Assembly: GCF_947623445.1 (NCBI RefSeq)
Contig: NC_135240.1
Location: 6,386,001-6,450,000, forward strand
DNA: 64,000 nucleotides
Direction of reading: 5' to 3'
Origin: Clavelina lepadiformis
Taxonomy: Eukaryota; Chordata; Ascidiacea; Aplousobranchia; Clavelinidae
Each line of letters opens with the position of its first letter. Position 1 is the stretch's first letter. The position numbers and the translations under genes are program-made. The notes under the pieces were generated by a model that made no database searches, had not been told where the DNA came from, and worked only from the letters and a program-made list of their open reading frames with translations. Below, in pieces: positions 49,616 through 60,097 of this stretch.

Positions 49616-51986
49616 TCGTAACTGAAATGCAATGAGCTGTGTACTGTGCATTGTATTTATTGTGGTTGCTATGCTAAAGTTTTAATTTTTTTTTGTACTT
49701 ATAATACGTTTATTGTGAAAATAGATGTGCCAATATATATGGTACATTAGGTTATGTGCAATTAGTGTTAACATACAGTGCATTTTCGTAAAAATATTTC
49801 GGTTTTATTGTTTGCTTTCAATGCGCCAGAAATATAAATTAACATTACGAGTTGGCAGTGGTCAGGAATGAAGTAGTTTTTCTTCAGTACCCTACTTAAG
49901 TAGATTTTTTTTGCTTTGGCATCTTACTCAAGTAGTTTTGTCCATGGGCACTTTTACTTAAGTAGTTTTCAGGCCAAAGTAATGTACTTGAGTAGGTTAC
50001 TAAATGCTGAAGTAGTCAGTATTTTAGTTCGAAGATAATTTGCAGTAATTTTCGTTTGCAATCACATCTGTACAAAGTGTTTATATGTACAGTCTACAAC
50101 TTGATTTTCACGTAACAAGGACAAAAGTTTGTCTGAAGCCATTCAGCTTCATAAAATTATATATTTCTCTGCACTTGTATTGCTTTTAGCAAGCTTTTGG
50201 TAGTTTATGCTTTCATAACCACATCTTACTTAAGTAGTTTAAAATGTTTTACTGTACTTCATACTTGAGTAGTTTTAAACAGCAATACTTCTACTTAGTA
50301 ATTTATGTGGTTACTTTGGCCACCAATGCAAGTTCAATACTTTTTGTTTAAGAAAATAGAATGTATTGGACACAAGTCCGTATTCCTACTATAACTTAGT
50401 ATACAGTACTAGGGACTTAAATAGGTATTATGAAGTCCCCTTTGTTCGTACCGACGTTACGCAAGTCTGTTATCGCGACTACTCAGTTGGAACCGAATCA
50501 TGATTTCTTTCTTGTTTGGAGAGAGTAGCACAGGTTCCTTAGTAAACAACATCGACAATCGCTCAGCGTGAGCAAGGAGAAAGGCCTAGAGTGAGGTTAC
50601 ATCTTTAAGTCAGTCAGATTTGTTGTCTCGTGTCTTGGTTTAAATTTCGATTACTTCAACGTTTTCTGTGCAAATGTGATTTGTCACGCATGACTAAGCT
50701 GTTTTAACCACTGGCCACTGAAGCCAAAACCAAAGCGACCAAACAAATAATTTATGCCCACCGGCGGGAACTTCGAAACAAACAAATGATGTCAATTTGA
50801 TAACAGATTTATTTTTGTTTTCCGTACTTAAACAGTTTCGGGGCTCTTGAATTAGTTTTGTAATAGTTACTGCGGAAGTACGCAGACTACTTCAGTTATT
50901 ATTCGTGTGGACTTTTTCAACGTGACTCGTGTTGGTCGTTTGAGTAGACTTTTGTAAATAGCGTTTAGACTACGTCATTTGTCCTTGCTACCTGAGCCTA
51001 TATCTGCCCGAAGACTTAACGTTTGTAGAAAATGGATAAACAGTGTTCAATGAGTTTCTTTTATGTTCATGGAAAGGGAAGTTACGGCCTATTTTCAGCT
51101 CTCTTTACTTGTCGTCTGACTCGACGAAAGACCTTTCCTGTCGTTGTAACTACGCAAGGTTATTTGGGTGCATTCGAAGAATTTCACATCATGAGCCAAA
51201 GCCGCTAGTTGGGGGTCTGATTTCAAGTTTTACACTCTTTTTCTAACACCCGACTGCGGTTGCCATAAACAAGCAAAACATTTGTAAAATGTATCAGTTA
51301 GCACGCAAGACGGCGTTAAATTGGATTCATGTTCAGAAAACGATAGTGGAAATTATTATATTTTTATATATTGCTATATTTTTTTCAGTCAAGCCAATAT
51401 ATAGCCAGATGTATAATCGTGGAGCTTGACTTGACGAAACATACAAAACCACCAAAGCGTATCTTAATTACAGCTGAATGTATTCTTGAGTTGGTAACAC
51501 GTGAAAGTATGCAAGGCACGGTATAATAATTAGTTTTTATAGTTTAAAATGCCTTTGGCCAAATTCTGATCCTAAACATTTTGAAAAATTTAGTTAACCC
51601 TTCGACTGATTTCTTAGAAAGTTTTTCTTCTTTCTGAAACGCTAGGACCTCCACATAAACACAGACAACTCAATCGTTGCAAGATCAATTTCATATCATA
51701 AGGTTCAGGATACTCAAAAGAATTTTTCTTTTGTAATTAAACGGCTGATAGCTAACTTCTGAGAAGATATTCGGCAGAGTTGAATTGTATATGATATGAA
51801 ATCTTGGTAGCAAGCATGTAGTTCAACATGAGAATTCGACTAACTTATCGCATACCGATGAATGCTGCTGAAACTTTATTCTTCTGTGAAAATCGTAACA
51901 TTACTCACACATTTTTCTGGAATTTATTAAGTCCAAGCTACGTTTACCTTTCTCACAGCTGTAATTCCAGAATTAGATTGAAAGTG
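49616..51986. other. Intergenic stretch between SLC37 and the first SLC7 gene
   Basis: It contains the ACTTAAGTA-rich element at 49855-50335. No further exon is supported. An in-frame ATG at 51828 lies upstream of the chosen SLC7 start. Confidence 0.5.
49855..50335. repeat. ACTTAAGTAG-rich interspersed element
   Basis: Many copies of acttaagtag, actcaagtag and acttgagtag occur on one strand over about 480 bases, with partly palindromic core. The ends (cagtggtcaggaa... and ...ttggccaccaatg) are weakly inverted. It is probably a MITE family. The composition is unlike any coding region here. Confidence 0.65.
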
Positions 51987-53945
51987 ATGTCACAAACGAC
52001 AGCTACTTCTTCAGAATATGCAACAAATGACAACGAAGCCAAAGCGAAGTTTGAGTTGAAAAAGAACTTTGGATTCTGGAGCGGAGTTGCATTAACAATA
52101 GGCACCATCGTCGGATCTGGAATTTTCGTTTCACCCGTCGGTGTTTTGAGATCAGTTCACGGCAGCATAGGCGTGTGCTTGCTGGTATGGGTTGGTTGCG
52201 GTTTAATCGCAATGATGTCGGCTTTGTGTTATTGTGAACTGGGAGCATCGCTGCGAACATCAGGCGGAGAAGTGACCGGTTTTCATGCGGCTTACGGGCC
52301 AGCACTGTCTTTTATGTTTCTCTGGAGTAGATTGATGATTTCTAATTCCACGTCATCGGCCATTACGTTGCAAGTATTCGGGAGTTATCTTTTGAGTCCA
52401 TTTTACAGCGACGGATGTACGCCTCCTGATAGCGCAATAAAACTCAACGCCATACTTCTACTTTGCTTTCTGATTTACCTTAATTGCGTGAGCGTGAAGA
52501 AGACAGTTAAATTCGAAATAGCATTTTCCATCACCAAATTCTTGGCAATGGCTTTGGTTGCAACTGGCGGAATTGTTTGCCTCGCTCTTGGCAACGAAGC
52601 GGGTAGATACAATTTCGAGAATGCATTCGCGGCTGGTCCTTTGACTGCTATTACTGCATGGGACGTGGGCATGGCGTTTTATCAAGGCAGCTGGTCATAC
52701 ACTGGCTACCACATTTTATATTCTATATGTGAGGAGATCAAAAATGTAAAGAAAAACTTGCCACAAGCCACAATGGTTGGCTTGTTGTTGGTGATGGTGA
52801 TGTACATTTCAGTTAACATCGGTTATTTATCAGGTATAAGCTCATTTATTTGCTTTGATTTAGGAAACTCTCTGAAATCAGCTTAAACCTTTATGTAAAA
52901 TATATTTCAAACATTTTATAGTGCTCACTGTGGATGAAATTATCTCATCAAAGGCTGTCGCTGTTACGTTTGGGCATAAGATATTAGGACCAATGGCCTT
53001 TATCATGCCTTTATTTGTTTGTTTTTCAACAATGGGCAATCAAAACGGATCTTACTTGGCGGACGCGAGACTTCCATTTGCAGCTGCTCGTTCCGGTCTC
53101 ATGCCTCGTGTGAGTGGTGTTTTCTGCTGTAAATAAACAAAGTGATTTATTACTTGAGCGAAAGAGTTTGTGATACTGTAGCTGATACAGCCATAATTTA
53201 TTGCGTGCGTTGTCGGCAGATATTATCCATGATTCACGTAAAATTCTAAACTCTCCCATATCCGGGGTCTTGGTAACGCTCCAAAATTGTTCTTATTATG
53301 CTTTCTTTATCTTCAGATTTTCTCCATGATACACATAAAATATTACTCCCCCATCCCAGCACTTCTGGCTCATTTTACTGTTACCCTCTTCTTTATCCTG
53401 CTTGGTGACGTTGAAAGCTTGATTAATGCCTTTGCGTTTTTGGGGTGGACGACGACTGGTCTTAACGCCGCCAGCGTTTTGATATTGAGAAGGAAATTGC
53501 CTAATTTAGATAGACCCTATCAGGTAAGCGCGTCAACTTTCTTTTTGTGTGGAAATTCTCTATTGGTGCAGTATAATCTATATTTGTATGTTTAGAATGA
53601 AATTTTACAGTACTTCGGTACTATACATTTAGACATGTGTTTAAATAGACTCACATTTGCCTTGATGTTTAGGAAACTATTTTTTTCTAGATTCCAACCG
53701 TCATTCCGATATTGCTGGTTTGTTTGTCAATTTTCTTCGTGGTGGTACCGTTTCTGCGCCGTCCTTCGTTCGTCATCGTTTATGCCGTCATATTTTACAT
53801 TCTTGCGCTGATTGGATATTATTTGTACGCCGTGAAGAAACTCAGACTTCCAAAGAGTCGCAGGGCGACTATTTTCCTTCAAAAGCTTCTGCAATGCGCC
53901 GAAACGGACTGGGATGGGAACGAATTCGAAAAAGCTGGAAAATGA
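51987..53945 (+). CDS. SLC7 light-chain amino-acid transporter, copy A, 4 exons, 498 aa
   Basis: APC-superfamily exchanger of the heteromeric amino-acid transporter type. Exons 51987-52833, 52922-53109, 53317-53523, 53691-53945; phases 1, 0, 0 agree. Residues 43-47 are GSGIF, the unwound substrate-binding turn of span 1. Other family marks are CYCELGASLRTSGGE, FYQGSWSYTGY, NGSYLADARLPFAAARSG and LRRKLPNLDRPYQ. Cys144 (SDGCTPPD) sits where these proteins form a disulfide with the SLC3 heavy chain. Twelve spans are expected. The usual GGEYxY is changed to GGEVTGF. The N-terminus is chosen by similarity to copy C; an ATG at 51828 would add 53 residues. Exon sizes 2 and 3 equal those of copy C, but copy A lacks the intron that splits copy C's first 296 codons. 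The exact substrate cannot be told from sequence. Confidence 0.93.
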
Positions 53946-55218
53946 ATTTAATGCGCGTTTTGAGAAATCGTTCCTGTGGGGCGTTTAGGTTACTGCTATT
54001 TAATAAGTTGTTATTAGTCTAATTGTTTTTTGTCGCTTTAACAACAATATTTGATAAAACCAGCAAGGACGGAAAAAATAACCTTAGCTATCCTGCAATA
54101 ACTTCACATTTGATTTACAGCAGCCACCTTGGTTTTTGACTTTTTAAATAGTATTCCCCGAATTTAGAACTGTCCACCAGGTCTATTGAACAGGTGCAAA
54201 TGTCGTTAATGCCTTGCCGAAAGGCAATACAACGGTACAACGCCAATGGGCATCGAACACAGAACACGAGCTGCATTCATTGCTAGGCCAGCGCTCGAAT
54301 CGAGCCGACTTAGGCTAGGCAAAAGAAATTATATAAACACTTAATCTAACTTTAGCCGCATAAAGACTCACTTTGCAACGCCAACAGCACTCACTTCCTT
54401 TTAGCCTTTCCACAAGTTGGTTCCCTTAATGGCGGATCGGGAAAGTGTCAATTTGGCTTCACTTTTGGAAACCAGTTGCGCGGTCTAGTGTTTATATATT
54501 ATCCATAGGCTAGGCACAAAAGGCGAATTCGATCCATGCACACTGCAAATTAGGAATTCTGACGATATAGAATACAGGTTCTAGTTGGTCTTAATTGAAT
54601 GATGCTCCCAGATTTGGATATAGCCTATGAGAAAATAATGTTCAGATATCAAACATTTTCCAGCTTATAAAAACTATCAAAATACTGTATAATAGTAGGC
54701 TACATGGCACACAAATTTATTGGGTGGTGTTCTGGATCATCATAGGCCCATGCATATTTTTCTGAATTACCATCGAGCTCAGAGTGCTTTGAATTACGTA
54801 ATAATTGCAATTTTTGCCCATCATCTTGATTGCATTCGGTATAACGGAGAACAGGACATTTTTACTGAATTAGTTCACATATATTCAAAACAATGCAAAT
54901 AAACGTAGACTACTAGAAGTGCAAAAGTTTACTTGTTTTCTAACTTATTTAACTGAGCAAACAGATTAAGTAACACACAATGTTTGAACTGGGTTAAACG
55001 CAGCATCAACTTTTTTGTTGTTTGTCTCAGGCTGAAGCGTAAACTTTGTCACTCGTGATCAAATGGATGATAAACATGCACAAGAGTAACGCTGAAACAC
55101 TTCAGCTTCCATTGACAAGTGCAGATCGTAGGTTACAAGTCATTGCCCAAATTAATTGGGGAATCTTTTCGATCAAGAAACGTAAATGAAGTGGAAGAAG
55201 TTCAGTCAACAAGTAGTG
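53946..55218. other. Intergenic stretch between SLC7 copies A and B
   Basis: No supported gene, RNA or element. Confidence 0.5.
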
Positions 55219-56592
55219 ATGCCTCGTCAAAAAATAAATCTTTCGTCCTTCAAAAACGAATTGGATGACAGCTTTTCTATCAAAACTGGTACCATGGTTG
55301 GATCCGGTATCTTTGTGTCCCCAGTTGGCACGAACAACAGTGTAGGTTTGAGTCTGGTATTGTGGGCAGCTTGGTGGCAGGTCTTGCCGCTTTGTGCAAT
55401 GCGGAGTTAGGTTGAGCAATAAGTGAGTCAGGCGGATCGTACACTTAATAAGGAATACGCGCCGGTTGTGGCGTTCACCTATGCTTGGACCATATGCTTT
55501 ATCTCTAAGGTTGTGAGCTCAGCAGCAACGGCAATGGCCTTCGGCCAGCTGCCCAGCCGTTTTACCCTGCTTGTAAACCTCCAGACCTAGTGATTAAGGT
55601 AGTTCTGCCTACTGCTGCATGTTTCACTTACTATACTTTGCTAACCATATCTCCGAGTATTGGTTAATTTAGTCTACTTCTACTTGTTGTCGGTAGATCG
55701 ATCGAAGTACATCGATTTACCTGTACGTGCTGGTATCTTTTTCGTAGCCGTACAGCTTTTGCAGTATTCTTAATTAGCGACCAGATTCACAAGACCCTTG
55801 TGAATTGAAATGTTGCGTTTTCTAGGACGCGGCTTCTATAATGATTATCATACTCACTTGCATCAACTACGTCAGTGCGAAAGCAGCCACCAAAGTACAA
55901 AGCACTTTGGCTATCGTCAAATTTATTGGGATGCTCATCGTCATCGTCGGCGGAATGGTGCGTCTTGGTTTGGGCGACAAAGTCGGATTGTACAATCTTC
56001 GAAACGCCTTCCGCCCCGAGGACCTAGCCGGACTTGGTTTCAGCCAAATCGCCCTCGCGTTTTACCAAGGATTCTGGTCGTACGACGGATCTTCTTAATC
56101 AAGTCACCGAAGAAGTTAAAGACTCTCCCTCGAGCGATCATGATTTCGGTTGCCCTGGTGATGATGTTTTATCTTCTGGTGAACATAGGATACTTTCCTG
56201 GTGAGGTATATTGCCAGTCACGTGTAAAACGAGTTTTTTTTACTATCCAAGTTGAAGTTGAATCCAAGTTGATTTGTTTTATACCGTTTGTTTGTTTGTT
56301 TGAAGGAAAATACTTTCAAGCCTTAGTTTAAGCAGAGTTAATATTACACTTACAGGTCCCAATTCTTATTCCGTGCATCATCGTCATCATTGCGGTTTAC
56401 TTGCTTGTAGCGCCTCTGCTGGACAGTCCAGACATAATCATTCTATATGCTGCGATCTTCATGATGTGTGGTCCGATAGTTTACTTCATATTCGTTTATA
56501 AAAAGCTGAGAATTCCTGGGCTCGACCACTTAACACTGATGCTGCAGAAAATTCTGAACGTTGCACCCACAGATTGGTTTGGAAATCGTTAA
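55219..56592 (+). pseudogene. SLC7 light-chain transporter pseudogene, copy B
   Basis: Broken relative of copy C. Exon 1 relic (about 55219-55598) keeps TMVGSGIFVSPVG and NNSVGLSLVLWAA. It then shifts frame, losing the CYCELG region, and meets stops, although its donor site still matches. Exon 2 relic (55826-56200) is very close to copy C (INYVSAKAATKVQSTLAIVK, FRPEDLAGLGFSQIALAFYQ) but has a short deletion just after WSYDG that causes a stop. The parts matching copy C exons 3 and 4 are absent: only about 155 bases separate exon 2 from the last exon. The last exon (56356-56592) is intact with an open frame of 79 codons. Several independent lesions make a working full-length transporter very unlikely. 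Part of the last exon is almost identical to copy C. Confidence 0.9.
56422..56547 (+). repeat. Near-identical exon block shared with copy C (arm 1)
   Basis: These 126 bases of the last exon of copy B match the reverse complement of 57872-57997 with one difference that I can see, while the adjacent exon bases on both sides differ at many positions. Confidence 0.8.
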
Positions 56593-57826
56593 GTTTTGCG
56601 GGTCAGCTGAAAATGTTTTCTATTTATATTCAATATATACTCTTCGGCGAACTCAACGAAACAAAGGTATTCATCTTACAGAGCTTAGAGATTTCCTCTG
56701 GTTTTACGTTTCTTTCTAGTATAGACTTGTTATTATGGTAACAGATTATATTAAGTGCTTATTTGAACCGATAATGTGTATACATGAAAATCTTGCGAGC
56801 ACAATTGCGCGACACTGCTTCCACAGCCACCTTAAAATTCTTGACTGACATAAACTAGAAAAAAATCACACGCGATTTCATATGAGCTGCATTTCCGAGA
56901 AAAAGATTTGAACCCTGTGGAGTAAAATTGTTCAAAAAAGGGAATTCAATTTAATGGTTGTACAATTTTACCTCAAGCTATTTCAATTCAGCCTAGCGGC
57001 TCAAGTGATTCTGCCCACAACAACACAGAGTACTAGAATGTACTGCAGTTGAAAACTTTGATCACAGATGTGAAATTGTTGTGGTGCTATTTCTTTGCCT
57101 TTTCAGCATTTATATATCCTAAACTATTTTTCGTGGGACAGACGTGTTTCAGATTATGATGTGACACAGCTAGGAAAAATGATTGGTCTCACTAGGTCAG
57201 GTGAGGTTATTCTTGATTGCACGTTAAGATGTAAGCAGACAATAAAATATACAAGCAAGCAAAGTACGATTTTCCACAACAATGTACACAAAAAATAGCG
57301 CGTGGCACAACCTTGTAAAGATACTTTAACCAGAAATACATTTTGTAAACGACATGAAAAATTGTTACGAGAAATGCAAAACATCCTAATCTTTAAAACA
57401 TACTGTACTATTTACTTTACGATGGTAATATCCACGTGGTGTAAAACTCTGGAAGTTGCGAGAAGGCACTAGGCTTTGCAATTTCCTGATTTCAAAATAT
57501 TTGACACGCGTCAGAAGTTCCGTAAACAATGAACACCGAAGACACAAGTCAGGTTGACAAACAAAATATTGTCAGTTGATGTAGATTACTCGAGCGATGT
57601 GTCGCAATTAGCGCATTCCGAGCGTACCAAGCAACCAACACAGTAACCATAGTAGGCTAATCTTAACTATATGTCAAAGACGAGATGTAAAAGTAAACGC
57701 GTAAGACTGTGCGAGTTGTTGGAGTGTGTTTAGCCTTTTGCAACAGCGGAATGAGATCGACCTGATGACAGTTTCATTTTGTACAACCCAGGTAAAGATT
57801 AGTCTATAGTCCCAGAGTCGATGATT
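56593..57826. other. Spacer between inverted SLC7 copies B and C
   Basis: About 1.2 kb between the two stop codons, which face each other. No gene seen. It should hold both 3' UTRs. Confidence 0.5.
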
Positions 57827-60097
57827 TTAACAAGTTTCTTCCCAGTCTGTTGGTGCAACATCTAAAATTTGCTGCAGCATCAGTGTTAAGTGGTCGAGCC
57901 CAGGAATTCTCAGCTTTTTATAAACAAATATGAAGTAAACTATCGGACCACACATCATGAAGATCGCAGCATATAGAATGATTATGTCTGGACTGTCTAC
58001 CAACGGTGCCACCAACAGGTAAATCGCAATAATGACCACAATGCACGGAATAAGAATTGGGACCTGTTAAATACACATTTTTATCAGTATCTAACCTATA
58101 CGCTCGTCTGTTTAGAGGCCACTGTTTATGCTACAGTTCAATTAAATAGGAACTAATAACCTTGAAAGGTCTTGGCATGTCTGGATTGGTAAACCTTAGA
58201 ACGACGACGCCAGCTACTACTAGTCCGTAAAAGAGCCACGCCGTGAAGCTGAAAGCGTTTACGAGAGTATCGAAGTCATTCGGAATCAGAAAGACCAGTG
58301 TGAGAATCGTTGTAAAGACAAGAGCCGGGCCTGGGGTGTAAAAGACCACGTTTGCCATTCCCAGGATCTGATAAAGCAATTATTAGCTTTAGCCGTTTTA
58401 TCATGACGCGTGCATTAGAACATATGTCATATTGGCGAGTATTTAATATATGTGTATCATTCAGTGTTATTCTATTTGAGTAAAATAACTTACTAATGAT
58501 GCCGTTTAGGCAATATATATATATATATATATATCTGAGATCCAAGTAATGTCAGTGGCAGATCCGTGAACTACCTCTGCTGCTATTATAACTACGTGTG
58601 TTTTAGTAAAATAATAATAATAAATAATAATAAATCCATTTTTTTTAAAGATATGATTTTTAGAACAGCTCACTTGAGGAAGGTGGCCACGCCGTGCAGC
58701 CACAAACGGTAGACGGCCCCCTGTTAGGTAAGAGCCGTTCATGGCCCCCAGCGTGGACAAACAAACCGTGAGGGGCATAATCCATCCGGCTGATCCGAGC
58801 ACCCTGTAACCCCAAGTCACTGCAACAGCGTTTGAAGCTACCATTTCAGCGGGCGTGAGAACTATACGAAAATCCAGAAAGTTAATCAGCATTAGCTAAG
58901 CTAAAAATCACACATTGTGATCAGCAAACGACATGAATTGTAGTCTCTTTTAATTTGGCAGTTGAGCTTTCACTGATATTGAAACGTTATAGGTATAAAT
59001 ATTGCATACCTACGTACATCAGCGCTGGCCTGGTTTAGCTGAGTAACTTTAACACACATTATGGTCAACTGCAAAAAACCTTACCGGCAAAATAAGCAAT
59101 GTTCACCAGAAGGTAAAATATTGTCACCAGTGGAACTGCAATCATAATCGCACGAGGGAGAGTCTTTTCTGAGTTTTTAACTTCTTCAGTGATGTAATTC
59201 AGGTTATTCCACCCGTCGTACGACCAGAATCCTTGGTAAAACGCGAGGCCGATTTGACTAAAACCAAGTCCGGCTAGGTCCTCGGGGCGGAAAGCGTTTC
59301 GAAGATTATACAATCCGACTTTGTCGCCCAAACCAAGACGCATCATCCCGCCGACGATGATGATGAGCATCCCAATAAATTTGACGATAGCCAAAGTGCT
59401 TTGTACTTTGGTGGCCACTTTCACACTGACGTAGTTGATGCAGTTAAGTACGAGAACCATCACAGCTGCCGCGCACTGAAGATAAAAAAGTCAAATATAA
59501 CTGCGCTCAGACATAACTTGTAGCGAAATACGCAACAATTTAACCGAACTGGTGAACTTACAGCATAATTTGTAACGTTTACAAAACTATATATTTTACC
59601 TTAACAACTAGGTCTGGCGGCTGACAACCGGGATAAAACGGTTCAACCACGTACGAACCGAACGTCACTGCTGTTGCTGCGTTTGAAGCATTTCTGGAAA
59701 TAACGCATGAGGTCCAGGCAAAAGTAAAAGTTATCACTGGTACATACGCTTTATGCAGGTAGGCATACTCTCCACCTGACTCACGAATAGCTGAACCCAG
59801 TTCGCAGTAGCACAAGGCGGCAAGGCCGGCTATTAGGCCACATGCAGCCCATAATACCAGGCTCATGCCAACACTATTGTTAGTGCCGACTAAAACGCCA
59901 ACCGGAGACGCAAAAATTCCAGATCCAACCATGGTACCGGCTATAAGCGCCACGCTTCCGGGCAATCCAATCTTCTTCCTGAGCTCAAAAGCGGCTTTAT
60001 CTTTGCGGTTATCATCGCTAAATAAAGCCCCATCAGCTGCCGGTTGTAACTCAATCTCAGTTGTATTTGATCCTGCGGTTCTTGATCTGAGAGACAT
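57827..60097 (-). CDS. SLC7 light-chain amino-acid transporter, copy C, 5 exons, 506 aa
   Basis: Intact heteromeric amino-acid transporter light chain. Exons 5'->3': 60097-59600, 59475-59085, 58861-58674, 58367-58161, 58063-57827; phases 0, 1, 0, 0 agree. The first ATG gives MSLRSRTAGS; the frame upstream has no better ATG. GSGIF is at 58-62, then CYCELGSAIRESGGEYAYLH, a standard family signature. Cys158 (YPGCQPPD) is the expected disulfide site for the SLC3 heavy chain. Later marks are FYQGFWSYDGWNNLNYITEE, NGSYLTGGRLPFVAARRGHLP and NPDMPRPFK. Twelve spans are expected. The signature around YDGWNNLNYITEE is closest to the SLC7A5-A11 group, but the substrate is not assignable. Intron 3 holds an AT microsatellite. 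Its broken inverted copy lies immediately downstream. Confidence 0.94.
57872..57997 (-). repeat. Near-identical exon block shared with copy B (arm 2)
   Basis: Reverse complement of 56422-56547 with a single visible mismatch (ttc/ttt Phe region). It lies in the last exon of copy C. Confidence 0.8.
58512..58534. repeat. (AT)n microsatellite in copy C intron 3
   Basis: About 11 uninterrupted at units, followed about 80 bases later by an aataat-type trinucleotide run (58607-58633). Confidence 0.9.
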
